A stretch of DNA of 64,000 nt from Parerythrobacter_A sp963799315 (GTDB lineage: Bacteria > Pseudomonadota > Alphaproteobacteria > Sphingomonadales > Sphingomonadaceae): NCBI GenBank assembly GCA_963799315.1, contig CAWCWP010000001.1:310001-374000 (forward strand). Reading direction: 5' to 3'. Under the pieces are notes generated by a model. It saw only the letters and a list, made by a program, of their open reading frames with translations, had not been told where the DNA came from and did not search any database. How positions within the stretch are numbered: position 1 is the stretch's first letter; each line of letters opens with the position of its first letter. Both the position numbers and the translations under genes were made by a program. Positions 27,043-35,958 of this stretch are shown piece after piece.

Positions 27043-28494
27043 TCAGCCCGCCAGTCCGGCGGCCACCGCCAGGCCGAGGAAGGCGAAGAAGCCCATCGAG
27101 TCCGTTATCATCGTGACGAACACCGAACTGGCGACGGCGGGGTCCTGCTTCAGGCGGTCGAAGATCACCGGCACCAGCACGCCGGCCAGACCGGCCACCA
27201 CGATGTTGATGAGCATTGCGATGGCGATGACGACACCCAGCATCGGGGTGAAGAATGCCGCCGTCGCCAGCCCGACCAGCACCGCGATGGTCACGCCGTT
27301 CAGCACCGCCACCCGCAATTCGCGCAGCAGGATGCGGCCGGTATTGGCCTGCGTCAGCTGGTTCATCGCGATGGCGCGCACCGCCACCGCCATCGTCTGC
27401 GTGCCCGCGTTGCCGCCGATGCTGGCGACGATCGGCATCAGGATCGCCAGCGCCACCAGCCGCTCGATCGCCGCGCCGAATGCCGCGATGATGAGGCTTG
27501 CGATAAGCGCGGTGCCCAGATTGGCGACCAGCCACCGCACGCGCGCGCCATAGGCTTCGCGGATCGGTTCGTTGATATCGCCTTCGCCTGCGCCAGACAG
27601 CAGCATGGCATCTTCCTGCGCTTCTTCCGAAATGATGTGGACGATATCGTCCACCGTCATCTGCCCGACCAGCCGCCCGTCCTCGTCCACCACGGCGGCG
27701 GTGATCAGCGCGTATTTCTGGAACATCAGCGCGACTTCTTCCTGGTCCAGCCCGACCGGGATCAGCGTCTGGTCGCGCTTCATCACGTCGGACAGCGCGA
27801 TGGCGCGCGGCGTGCGCAGCACCCAGCTCAGCTGGCAGGTGCCGACCGGATGGTGCGCGTGATCGACCACGAAGATCTCGTAAAAATCGTTGGCGAGGTC
27901 GCCCGATTTTCGCAGGTAATCGATCAGGTCGCCGACGGTCAGGTGTTCGGGCACCGCCACCGCATCGCGGCTCATCAGGCGACCGGCGGTTTCCTCCGGA
28001 TAGGCCAGCGCGCTCTGGATGGCGACGCGGTCGTCTTCGTCCAGCTCGGCCAGCACGGCCATCTGGTCCGCATCGTCGAGGTCCTCGATCAGCTGGACCG
28101 CATCGTCCGTTTCCAGCTGTTCGGCGATGGCCGCAACCGCATCGGCGGGCAGCGCCTCCATCATGTCTTCGCGCACGAAGTCGTTCAGCTCGGCGACCAC
28201 ATCCGAACTCATCAGGTCGGTGATGGCGGCGGTCAGTTGCAGCCGCTCGTCACGTTCCAGCAGCTCGACCAGATCGGCGATGTCGGCGGGGTGCAGCGGC
28301 TCGACCAGCGCATATACGGTGCCGTCGATCCCGTCGTTCAGCGCGGCCCGCACCGCGCGCACGAATTCGGGCTTCAGCGTGTTCTCCGTGTCCAGCCGTT
28401 CATCGTCGATACGGTCATCCGGCGCAGGCGCATCCTCGACCGGCACGGCGTCGCGCAGCATGGTTTCCCCGTCGTCGTGGCGCGTATCCGTCAT
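27043..28494 (-). CDS. mgtE: Magnesium transporter MgtE
   Basis: This 483-residue magnesium channel has an acidic N-terminal superhelical domain (LHPADIADLVELL, then LETDDAVQLIEDLDDADQMA) and tandem CBS domains that sense cytosolic Mg (VPEHLTVGDLIDYL; DGRLVGQMTVDDI). About five C-terminal membrane helices follow, with the pore motif PIVASIGGNAGTQTMAVAVR. I start at the ATG at 28494 (TDTRHDDGETMLRD). Upstream lies the divergent cyclophilin gene. Confidence 0.95.
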   Translation of the reverse strand: MTDTRHDDGETMLRDAVPVEDAPAPDDRIDDERLDTENTLKPEFVRAVRAALNDGIDGTVYALVEPLHPADIADLVELLERDERLQLTAAITDLMSSDVVAELNDFVREDMMEALPADAVAAIAEQLETDDAVQLIEDLDDADQMAVLAELDEDDRVAIQSALAYPEETAGRLMSRDAVAVPEHLTVGDLIDYLRKSGDLANDFYEIFVVDHAHHPVGTCQLSWVLRTPRAIALSDVMKRDQTLIPVGLDQEEVALMFQKYALITAAVVDEDGRLVGQMTVDDIVHIISEEAQEDAMLLSGAGEGDINEPIREAYGARVRWLVANLGTALIASLIIAAFGAAIERLVALAILMPIVASIGGNAGTQTMAVAVRAIAMNQLTQANTGRILLRELRVAVLNGVTIAVLVGLATAAFFTPMLGVVIAIAMLINIVVAGLAGVLVPVIFDRLKQDPAVASSVFVTMITDSMGFFAFLGLAVAAGLAG

Positions 28495-28597
28495 GCCGGA
28501 AGCTCTAGGCGCGGGGGTGCGAAAAGCAAGACGGGGTGACATGGCGGGCGCGCGCGGTATAGCGGTGCGCGACATTCCTACAGGAGACCGAACTATC

Positions 28598-29062
28598 ATG
28601 GCCGACCAGAAGCTGACCCTCTCGCTCGACACCGGAACCGGCGAGACGGGCGATGTCGTCATCGCGCTGCGCGCCGACCTCGCGCCCAACCATGTCGCCC
28701 GCATTACCGAGCTGGCGAATGAAGGATTTTACAACGGCGTCGTGTTCCACCGCGTGATCCCCGGCTTCATGGCGCAGGGCGGCGATCCGACCGGCACCGG
28801 CATGAGCGGCAGCGACAAGCCCAATCTGAAGGCGGAATTCAACGCGGAACCGCATGTGAAGGGCACGTGTTCGATGGCGCGGACCAACGATCCGGACACC
28901 GCCAACAGTCAGTTCTTCATCTGCTTCGCCGATGCGCATTTCCTCGACGGGCAATATACCGTGTGGGGTCAGGTCGAAAGCGGCATGGAGCTGGTCGACG
29001 CGCTGCCCAAGGGTGAACCGCCCGCAAAACCGGGCAAGATCGTGACCGCCAGCGTCGCCTAA
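28598..29062 (+). CDS. ppiB: Peptidyl-prolyl cis-trans isomerase (cyclophilin type)
   Basis: This 154-residue cyclophilin has VVFHRVIPGFMAQGGDPTGTG (active-site Arg and the FMAQGGD signature), then SMARTNDPDTANSQFFICF and GQVESGMELVDAL. With no signal peptide, it acts in the cytosol as a folding catalyst. A CAGGAGA precedes the ATG by about 10 bases. It lies divergently from mgtE; a lipase-like gene follows after 7 bases. Confidence 0.95.
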   Translation: MADQKLTLSLDTGTGETGDVVIALRADLAPNHVARITELANEGFYNGVVFHRVIPGFMAQGGDPTGTGMSGSDKPNLKAEFNAEPHVKGTCSMARTNDPDTANSQFFICFADAHFLDGQYTVWGQVESGMELVDALPKGEPPAKPGKIVTASVA

Positions 29063-29069
29063 CCCCGCA

Positions 29070-29987
29070 ATGCGCGTCCTGGCTGCCCTCTCCGCGCTCG
29101 CGCTGGCGGGCTGCGTCACGCCGTATCCGGACCTGTCGCAAAGCCGCAGCCCGTGCCGGTCCGAACCCGGCGGCTGGTGCGGTTTCGTGCGGCAGGCGGC
29201 GGTGGACAGCTATGGCTATGCCATGCTGTCGGCCAATGCCTACGGGCCGGAGGACGACGACTATTACGCTGTCCTGCCGCCGGAGTTCGCTTTGGTGCGC
29301 GTCTCGGACGACGACGAAAGCGGCCTCGCTTACACTGTGTACGACCGGTATGAAGGCGCTGGCCGTTCGGCTTCGCCGCTGGCCCGCGTGATTGCCTTTC
29401 GCGGCACCGAGTTCGGTTCGCGCGTCGACATCGTGCGCGGATCGTTGCGCGACGACCAGATCGAGGCATCGGCCAAGGTCTATGCAGCGGAGCGGGCTTC
29501 GCTGGACGCCGAGGGCAACACCGGCGTCCAGATCGAGGCGACCGGCCATTCGCTGGGCGGGGCGCTGGCGACGCAGATGTCCATCGACCATCCCGATGTC
29601 CGCGCCGTGGTGTTCAACACCTCGCCCCTGTTCGCGGGCGATCCGATGGTCAACGATACGCAGCGGCTGGCGCTGGCCGAACGCGGGGAGTTCCTGCGGC
29701 TGTTGCGCCGCTACAGCGCGCCGCCCGCCGCCAATACCGTGGTGGTAAATTGCAATCCGTCGGCGGGCGCGGCGGCGAAGCATTCGATCCGCAAGCTGGG
29801 CGATTGCCTTGCCTGGATCGCCGCCTATGACAACGCGGCGGCGGGTGCTCTTTTGGCCGCCAACTCGATCACCAAGCCGGAGGCCGAATGCGGCCCTGTC
29901 GATAAGCTCCACACCGGTCGCATCGCGCCGGGCGACTACGCCACGCTCGCACCATGTCCGCATGCCGCGACGGTCGAACAATCCTAG
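29070..29987 (+). CDS. Lipase (class 3)-like lipoprotein
   Basis: A lipobox (LAALSALALAGCVTP) makes this a likely outer-membrane lipoprotein. The alpha/beta-hydrolase nucleophile elbow is ATGHSLGGALATQM, preceded by VIAFRGTEFGS as in class 3 lipases (PF01764-like). FGSRVDIVRGSLRDD and the late KLHTGRIAPGDY supply candidate acid/His positions. It is 305 residues. Substrate lipid is unknown. The 3' end overlaps the convergent LysR gene by 4 bases. Confidence 0.8.
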   Translation: MRVLAALSALALAGCVTPYPDLSQSRSPCRSEPGGWCGFVRQAAVDSYGYAMLSANAYGPEDDDYYAVLPPEFALVRVSDDDESGLAYTVYDRYEGAGRSASPLARVIAFRGTEFGSRVDIVRGSLRDDQIEASAKVYAAERASLDAEGNTGVQIEATGHSLGGALATQMSIDHPDVRAVVFNTSPLFAGDPMVNDTQRLALAERGEFLRLLRRYSAPPAANTVVVNCNPSAGAAAKHSIRKLGDCLAWIAAYDNAAAGALLAANSITKPEAECGPVDKLHTGRIAPGDYATLAPCPHAATVEQS

Positions 29988-30868
29988 AGGTCGGCGTGGA
30001 TCAGCCAGTCGTGGAACAGGCGGACGGGCCGTGTTTCCAGCGCCATCGGCTTGCACACGAACCAGTAGCTGTAGGGGCTTTCCACCGACGTATCGTAGAC
30101 CGTGGCCAGCCGCTTGTCGGCGGCGCGTTTCATGTGGTCGTCATGCATGATGGCGATGCCGAGCCCCTGCGCGGCGGCCTCCAGCATTAACTGTCCTGAA
30201 TCGATCTGGTCCACTGCCGCCGGTTCCAGCTCGGAGACGCCCAGTTCGCGTTTCCAGGTCACGAAACTTTCGGGCAGTTCGTTGTGAACCAGAAAGGTCT
30301 GCTTGCCCAGCAAGTCGAGGTCCGGGGTATCGCCCAGCGCTTCCACGATCTCGCGGCTGGCGATGGCGTGGACCATGTTGTGATCCAGCCGCACTGCATG
30401 AACGCCTGGGGCAGGACCGCGCGACAGGATGATGGCAGCGTCCAGCGTATCGCCGACGCGATCCTCAAGATGCGGGCCGGTGTCGATATCGATATGCAGC
30501 AGCGGGTGCCGCTTGCGCAATTCGCCCAGCTTGGGGAACAGCCGTGTGCTGCCGAACACGGGCAACACGCCCAGATGCAGGCGCAGCAGCGACAGGTTTT
30601 CGGACTGGCTTTCGATTGCCGTCGCCAGCGCCTCCAGATGCGGCGCAACGGCATCGTGAAACGCCTGCCCCTCGTCGGTCAGCGCCATCGCCTGCCTAGC
30701 GCGGGTGAACAGCTTTTTGCCGGTGAATTCTTCCAGATTGGCGATCCGGCGCGACAGCGCGGACGGGCTGAGCCCCAACTCCTCCGCCGCGGCGCGGGCG
30801 GAACCCAGCCGCACGGTCCGCATGAATGCTTCCAGTGCGCGTAAAGGCGGAAGTCTCCGCGTTGCCAT
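29984..30868 (-). CDS. LysR family transcriptional regulator (GcvA-like)
   Basis: The N-terminal winged helix (LPPLRALEAFMRTVRLGSAR, then AAAEELGLSPSALSRRIANLEEFTGKKLF) is followed by a periplasmic-binding-protein-like effector domain (LHLGVLPVFGSTRLFPKLGE; LEAAAQGLGIAIMHDDHMKR). It is 294 residues, the family norm. The effector and targets are unknown; the nearest divergent region leads to corC on the same strand, so autoregulation is the only target suggested by position. Confidence 0.92.
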   Translation of the reverse strand: MATRRLPPLRALEAFMRTVRLGSARAAAEELGLSPSALSRRIANLEEFTGKKLFTRARQAMALTDEGQAFHDAVAPHLEALATAIESQSENLSLLRLHLGVLPVFGSTRLFPKLGELRKRHPLLHIDIDTGPHLEDRVGDTLDAAIILSRGPAPGVHAVRLDHNMVHAIASREIVEALGDTPDLDLLGKQTFLVHNELPESFVTWKRELGVSELEPAAVDQIDSGQLMLEAAAQGLGIAIMHDDHMKRAADKRLATVYDTSVESPYSYWFVCKPMALETRPVRLFHDWLIHADL

Positions 30869-30963
30869 TGCCTGCCCCTGTCTTCTGTTCGTTAGTGCCG
30901 TTTTCTTTCAGCTTCAACGCACTAAACGCGAATTGGTTGCGCATATCGGCAGAACAACTTTCG

Positions 30964-31893
30964 TTATGTCGCGCCCTCTTTCGTTTGCTCCGGCGCGTGA
31001 AGGCGCAGGCGGCGAACCCTGGTCTGGTCCGCATCGGTTACTTCGATGCGCCAGCCGCTGGGATGGTCGAGAACCGCGCCAACTTGCGGGATCTGTTCGG
31101 CCAGGATGAAGGCCAGACCGCCCAGCGTGTCGACCGACTCCTCCACTTCGCCCAGCGCAGGGTCGATCCGCTCCGCCACATCGTCCAGCTCGGCGCGCGC
31201 GTCGCAGTCCCACATGCCTACACCGATGGGGCTGATAAGCTCTTCGGGCGTCTCGTCGTGCTCGTCCTCGATATCGCCGACGATTTCCTCGACCAGATCC
31301 TCGATGGTGATGATGCCGTCGGTGCCGGAGAACTCGTCCAGCACGATGGCGAGATGGGTGCGGTGCGTCCGCATGTCGGCCAGCACATCCAGCGCCCCGC
31401 GCGCCTGTGGCACATAAAGCGGCTGGCGCATGAGCGTGGTCCAGTCGGTGGGGGGCGCCGTGCCGCCGGCGAGGAAGGGGAACACGTCTTTCAGATGGAT
31501 CATGCCGATCACATCGTCCAGCTGGTCGCGATAGACCGGCATCCGCGAATGGCCGTTATCCGAAAAGCTGGCGACCAGTTCGGGCCAGCCGATGGTCGCC
31601 TCGACCGCGATGATCTCGCCGCGCGGGATCGCCACATCGTCCGCGTCGTGTTCGCTGAAATGCAGCAGGTTGCGCAGCATCTGGCGTTCGACGCCGGACA
31701 GGTCGCCGCTGTCCGATGGCGTTTCGCCCGCGTCGGGGTTTTCGCCCTCGTGCTCGTCGATCGCCTCTTCCAGCTGCGCGCGCAAGCTGCGGTCGCGCGC
31801 GGGGTCGAACAGGCGGCGCACGGCCCCCAGCAGGCCGCTGCTACTCTCCGCCTCTCCTGTGCCAGGACCGGTATTCGTGTCGCTATCGGGCAT
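30964..31893 (-). CDS. corC: Hemolysin family protein with CBS domains (CorC-like)
   Basis: A pair of CBS domains (IPRGEIIAVEATIGWPEL; SRMPVYRDQLDDVIGMIHLKD; THLAIVLDEFSGTDGIITIE) is followed by a C-terminal CorC/HlyC domain (DTLGGLAFILAEQIPQVGAV). CorC is linked to magnesium and cobalt efflux and ribosome-associated functions. It is 309 residues and soluble. It ends the tsaB-rimI-fur-plsC-miaB-phoH-ybeY-corC block, 5 bases after ybeY. Confidence 0.92.
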   Translation of the reverse strand: MPDSDTNTGPGTGEAESSSGLLGAVRRLFDPARDRSLRAQLEEAIDEHEGENPDAGETPSDSGDLSGVERQMLRNLLHFSEHDADDVAIPRGEIIAVEATIGWPELVASFSDNGHSRMPVYRDQLDDVIGMIHLKDVFPFLAGGTAPPTDWTTLMRQPLYVPQARGALDVLADMRTHRTHLAIVLDEFSGTDGIITIEDLVEEIVGDIEDEHDETPEELISPIGVGMWDCDARAELDDVAERIDPALGEVEESVDTLGGLAFILAEQIPQVGAVLDHPSGWRIEVTDADQTRVRRLRLHAPEQTKEGAT

Positions 31894-31898
31894 GGCCC

Positions 31899-32417
31899 TT
31901 ACTTTGCATCCTCGTGGTGGTTGTGGCCGGTATATGGGTTCGGAAGGCCAAGCTGTGCAAGCGCCTTTATCTCCAGCGCCTCCATCGCGGAAGCCTGCGC
32001 GTCGCTCGTTACGTGATCGTGCCCGGCCAGATGCAGCAGGCCGTGGACCAGCAGGTGGGCGGCGTGGGCGGAAAGGCCGATGTCTTTCTCGTCCGCCTCG
32101 CGCACGCAGGTTTCATAAGCCAGCACAATATCGCCGAGCAGCACCGGCGGGCCGTCTGCGGCAAGCTCGCGCAAGTCGTCGGCGGACAGCATCGGGAAGG
32201 ACAGCACATTGGTGGGCCGGTCCTTGCCGCGCCATTCGCGGTTCAGCGTATGGACCTGCGCGTCGGTGGTGAACAGCACGCTGGCCGACAGACGGGCGTT
32301 TGCCAGTACCGGTTCGACCGTGACGGCGGCGGCAGCGCACTGGTCGGCGAGGGTGGTCCATGTCTCGCTGACCGTGGTGCGGTCGGGCCAGCCTTGGAGG
32401 GCGATATCAAGGTCCAT
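31899..32417 (-). CDS. ybeY: Endoribonuclease YbeY (rRNA maturation factor)
   Basis: This zinc-dependent RNase needed for 16S rRNA 3' maturation and ribosome quality control carries the metal motif HLLVHGLLHLAGHDH. NREWRGKDRPTNVLSFP and LLGDIVLAYETC are also typical. It is 172 residues. It is separated from phoH by a repeat-rich stretch with a GIY-YIG gene, which interrupts an otherwise conserved phoH-ybeY neighbourhood. Confidence 0.95.
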   Translation of the reverse strand: MDLDIALQGWPDRTTVSETWTTLADQCAAAAVTVEPVLANARLSASVLFTTDAQVHTLNREWRGKDRPTNVLSFPMLSADDLRELAADGPPVLLGDIVLAYETCVREADEKDIGLSAHAAHLLVHGLLHLAGHDHVTSDAQASAMEALEIKALAQLGLPNPYTGHNHHEDAK

Positions 32418-32615
32418 TATCGCCGCGTGTATGCCGCAGAAAACGGAGACATGGACCGGGTGTTACACTGTCCAGGGGTAAAGTTTTTCGGGGTGCGCGG
32501 AGGGGCTGCGAAGTTTAGCGGAATGGGAGAGTGGGGGCGCGCCGTTTTTCATGGGCTGGACGATAGGGCGGGGAGGCGGTGTAGGAAAGTGCTGGCGGTT
32601 TGCGGGGAGGAGGGT

Positions 32616-32722
32616 AGCGGGGCCCCCGCCTTCGCGGGGGTGACAATGCTAGGTCGAATGGAGTGACAAGTGGGCGGGCGTATAGATATCTACGTCACCC
32701 CCGCGAAGGCGGGGGCCCCGCT
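32616..32722. repeat. 29-bp perfect palindrome, left side of GIY-YIG gene
   Basis: Arms 32616-32644 and 32694-32722 (GTCACCCCCGCGAAGGCGGG and onward) are exact reverse complements, with a 49-base spacer. Together with 32418-32615, where I see no gene, they fill the 322 bases after ybeY. Confidence 0.9.
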
Positions 32723-32739
32723 TTCATCCATAACACCAC

Positions 32740-33033
32740 TCACCAGTTCATCCGCTCGAACAGATCCTCCCACTCCGGGTTCATCTCCTCGATCTGCCTG
32801 ATCTTCCACGCGCGAAGCCATTTCTTCATCGCCTTTTCGCGACGGATTGCGTCTTCGATGCTGTCGTGATGTTCGCACCAGACCAACCGCGTCAGGCCGT
32901 GCCTGGCCGGAAATTCGGCGCCTTTACGTTCGCGGTGCTGGACAATTCGCGCAGGCAGGTTTGCCGTTACGCCAATATACAGCGTGCCGCGATAGCGGTT
33001 GGAGAGGATGTAGACCCAACCTTCTTTCATCAC
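32740..33033 (-). CDS. GIY-YIG nuclease family protein
   Basis: This 97-residue stand-alone GIY-YIG domain starts MMKEGWVYILSNRYRGTLYI, with GVT after it (the GIY/YIG half motifs are WVYIL and LYIGVT). It continues ARIVQHRERKGAEFPARHG, LVWCEHHDSIEDAIRREKAM and KKWLRAWKIRQIEEMNPEWE. Tyr, Arg and Glu of the active site appear present. Such small nucleases have no settled function. The gene lies between two copies of the same palindrome family, inside the phoH-ybeY spacer, which suggests it arrived or moves with them. Confidence 0.9.
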   Translation of the reverse strand: MMKEGWVYILSNRYRGTLYIGVTANLPARIVQHRERKGAEFPARHGLTRLVWCEHHDSIEDAIRREKAMKKWLRAWKIRQIEEMNPEWEDLFERMNW

Positions 33034-33036
33034 ATG

Positions 33037-33120
33037 AAGCGGGGCCTAACCTTCGCGGGGGTAACGGGTGGGGGCAGGTTCCTAACACTATGTCACCCCC
33101 GCGCAGGCGGGGGCCCCGCT
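33037..33120. repeat. Palindrome, right side of GIY-YIG gene
   Basis: Arm 33037-33064 (imperfect: AAGCGGGGCCTAACCTTCGC) and arm 33092-33120 (GTCACCCCCGCGCAGGCGGG) belong to the same family as the repeat at 32616-32722, so the GIY-YIG gene is flanked on both sides. Confidence 0.85.
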
Positions 33121-33132
33121 CCACTCCACCCA

Positions 33133-34162
33133 TCAAGCACCCTCCCCCTCGTAAGCCTCCACAATCCGCCCGACTATCGGATGCCGCACCACGTCCGCGA
33201 CCGTGAACCGCGTGGTGCCGATGCCGTCTACATCCTCCAGCCGCGACACCGCATCGGCCAGCCCGCTCATGCGGTCGCCGCCGGGGATATCGACTTGCCG
33301 GGGGTCGCCGCACACGACCATGCGGCTGCCTTCGCCGAAGCGGGTCAGGAACATCTTCATCTGTTCGCGCGTGGTGTTCTGCGCTTCGTCGAGGATCACG
33401 AAGGCATCGGCCAGCGTGCGGCCGCGCATGAAGGCGATGGGCGCGATCTCGATCTCGCCGCTGGCGATGCGGCGTTCCACCTGTTCGGGCGGCATGCAAT
33501 CGTAGAGCGCGTCGTAAAGCGGGCGCAGATAGGGATCGACCTTGTCCTTCATGTCGCCCGGCAGGAAGCCCAGCTTCTCGCCCGCCTCCACCGCCGGACG
33601 GCTCAGGATCAGACGCTGCACGCTGCCGGTGATAAGCTGGCTGACCGCCTGCGCCACGGCGACATAGGTCTTGCCGGTGCCCGCCGGGCCGAGCGCGAAG
33701 ATCACGTCGTCGCGGGCGAGCTGGCGCATATAGGTCGCCTGCATCGCGCTGCGCGGCACGATGGTCTTGCGCCGCGTGCGGATCATGATCGGCGGCGCAT
33801 CGGGACGGGCGTTTACGATACCCTGCAAGGTGGGTTCGTTGGACATGGCGATGAAGGATTCGATGGCGCCTGTGTCCAGTTCCTGCCCCTGCGCCAGCCG
33901 GTCGTACATTTCCTGCAAGCACGTCGCGCGCACGGCCCACCGCGTCCTGCGGCCCCTCGATATGCAGCTTGTCGCCGCGGGCCGAGATGAACACGCCGAT
34001 GCGGTTTTCCACCTGCACCAGATTGGCGTCGAACTGGCCGAACAGCGGCACCAGCAGCGACTGGTCCTCGAACGCCATGTCGATCTGCGCGCGGCGTGGT
34101 GTGTCGAGTCGGGTCGGATCGGGCGAAATGACGGGCGTTGCGCGGGTGGATTTACGGGCCAT
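33133..34162 (-). CDS. phoH: PhoH family protein, frameshifted
   Basis: This is a P-loop NTPase with an N-terminal KH-like part (start 34162: ARKSTRATPVISPDPTRL; LFGQFDANLVQVENRIGV) and a C-terminal ATPase. The ATPase has Walker A ALGPAGTGKTYVAV, Walker B ILDEAQNTT and VVCGDPRQVDIPGGDRMSGL. One extra base near 33920 breaks the frame; it should read RARDVLQEMYDRLAQG. Corrected length is about 343 residues. PhoH is thought to act in RNA metabolism with YbeY. It belongs to the conserved miaB-phoH-ybeY block. Confidence 0.92.
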
Positions 34163-34298
34163 GCAGTTCCTTTGTCTGTGCGCTGTAATTTATACGCAGC
34201 GCACGCGAAGGCAAGATGGCGCAGGGCAGCGGGGCGGGGAAAGTAACATTGTTGTCACGCAGCAGGCGAGCGATCCCCGGCGAACCATGTACCAAAAC

Positions 34299-34577
34299 CG
34301 ATCCCCAGCGCAGGCTGGGGTCTCCCTCGGCCTAGCGCGAGTTTGCAGGAGTCCCCACGCCCTGAGCCGCTCCCCAGCGCAGGCTGGGGTCTCCATCAGC
34401 CTAGCGCGAGACTGCAGGAGTCCCCACGCCGTGAGCCGATCCCCAGCGAAGGCTGGGGTCTCCATCAGCCTAGCGCGCGTTTGCGGGAAACCCCACGCCG
34501 CGAGCCGATCCCCAGCGCAGGCTGGGGTCTCCTTCGGCCTAGCGCAAGTTTGCAGGAAGCCCCAGCCTTCGCTGGGT
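34299..34577. repeat. 69-bp tandem repeat, four copies
   Basis: Copies start at 34299, 34368, 34437 and 34506. Each opens with a small hairpin (CCCCAGCGCAGGCTGGGG) and continues CTAGCGCGAGTTTGCAGG; the copies differ by a few substitutions. The last ends in an inverted CCCAGCCTTCGCTGGG. The array fills most of the 429-base spacer between the phoH start and the miaB end; I see no gene there. Confidence 0.92.
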
Positions 34578-34591
34578 CGCGGTGCGATCAT

Positions 34592-35926
34592 TCACGAAAC
34601 CAGCCGTCCCTCCAGCGAATTCGGTCCGCCTTCGACCAGCTCGGCTTGCACCAGATCGCCGATGGCGCAGTCGCCTGCGAACCAGACCGATTGCAGCCAC
34701 GGCGACTTGCCCAGCCATTGCCCGTCCAGCTTGCCCTTGCGCTCCACCAGCACCTCGCAGGTCTTGCCTTCGCTGGCACGGTTGAAGGCGAACTGGTCGC
34801 GGTTGAGGCGCGCTTGCAGGCGTTGCAGCCGGTCGTCCATCACCTCGCGCGGCACTTGCCCGTCCATCGTGGCGGCAGGGGTGCCGGGGCGGGGCGAGTA
34901 TTTGAAGCTGTAGGCCTGCGCATATCCGACGGTATCGACCAGCGCCAGGGTCTCCTCGAACTCGGCTTCGGTTTCGCCGGGAAAGCCGACGATGAAATCG
35001 CCGCTCAGCGCCAGGTCGGGCCGCGCGGCGCGGAAACGTTCGAGCAGCTTGAGGTAGCTGTCGGCGGTGTGGCTGCGGTTCATCGCCTTCAGCACGCGGT
35101 CGCTGCCGCTTTGCACGGGCAGGTGAAGATAGGGCATCAGCGCATCCACCTCGCCATGCGCGGCGATCAGCGCATCGTCCATGTCGGCGGGATGGCTGGT
35201 GGTGTAGCGGATACGGGCGAGGCCATCGACCTTGGCCAGCGCGCGGACGAGGCCCGCCAGCCCGACCGCGTGGCCCGCCTCGTCCTCGCCCGACCAGGCG
35301 CTGACATTCTGGCCCAGCAGCGTGATCTCGCGCGCACCGGCTTCGACCAGTTTGTGAGCTTCGGCCACGATGTCCTTGAACGGGCGCGATATTTCCGCGC
35401 CGCGCGTATAGGGCACCACGCAATAGGTGCAGAACTTGTCGCACCCTTCGGCAATGGTCAGGAACGCCGCCGGGGGCGTGGTTCGCCGCGCGGGCAAGGC
35501 CGCGAACTTGGCTATGGGCGGCATGTCGGTATCGGTCGCCCGCTCGCCTTTAACTGCGCGGTCGATCAGGTCGGGCAGGCGGTGATAGGCCTGCGGGCCG
35601 ACCACCATGCCGACCGCCGGCGCGCGCGCCATGATCTCCTCGCCTTCCGCCTGCGCCACGCAACCCGCCACCGCGATCATCGGCGTCTTGCCCTCTTTCG
35701 CGCCCGCCTTGGTCAACCGCCCGATATCGGAATAGACTTTCTCCGCCGCCTTCTCGCGGATGTGGCAGGTGTTCAGCACCGTCAGGTCCGCCGTCTCCCC
35801 CTCGGCGGCAGGCGCGATGCCTTTTTCCGCGAGCAATTCCGCCATCCGGTCGCCGTCATAGACGTTCATCTGGCAGCCGAAGGACTTGATGCGATAGGTT
35901 TTGGGGGCGGTGGTCTTGGCGGGCAT
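34592..35926 (-). CDS. miaB: tRNA-2-methylthio-N6-dimethylallyladenosine synthase
   Basis: MiaB is a radical-SAM methylthiotransferase acting on A37 of tRNAs. The N-terminal UPF0004 domain has SFGCQMNVYDGDRM and NTCHIREKAAEKV with cluster-binding Cys, plus AVAGCVAQAEG. The radical-SAM motif is EGCDKFCTYCVVPYTRG, and a C-terminal TRAM domain follows (LVERKGKLDGQWLGKSPWLQ). I start at the ATG at 35926 (PAKTTAPKTYRIKSFG); a longer open frame upstream is the shadow of plsC. It is 444 residues. Confidence 0.95.
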   Translation of the reverse strand: MPAKTTAPKTYRIKSFGCQMNVYDGDRMAELLAEKGIAPAAEGETADLTVLNTCHIREKAAEKVYSDIGRLTKAGAKEGKTPMIAVAGCVAQAEGEEIMARAPAVGMVVGPQAYHRLPDLIDRAVKGERATDTDMPPIAKFAALPARRTTPPAAFLTIAEGCDKFCTYCVVPYTRGAEISRPFKDIVAEAHKLVEAGAREITLLGQNVSAWSGEDEAGHAVGLAGLVRALAKVDGLARIRYTTSHPADMDDALIAAHGEVDALMPYLHLPVQSGSDRVLKAMNRSHTADSYLKLLERFRAARPDLALSGDFIVGFPGETEAEFEETLALVDTVGYAQAYSFKYSPRPGTPAATMDGQVPREVMDDRLQRLQARLNRDQFAFNRASEGKTCEVLVERKGKLDGQWLGKSPWLQSVWFAGDCAIGDLVQAELVEGGPNSLEGRLVS

Positions 35927-35958
35927 AGCGGGCCACTTAGGCGTAGCAGCGCGCGCTG

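Noticed and set aside
26941..28539. Long plus-strand frame antisense to mgtE (532 codons)
   Set aside because: His/Arg/Asp-rich repetitive composition without domains; it is the complement of the MgtE coding sequence.
34190..34591. Frames across the 69-bp tandem repeats with repeated peptides such as ETPACAGDRL
   Set aside because: The repeat period is a multiple of three, so several frames stay open at once; no ribosome site and no non-repeat sequence support a gene.
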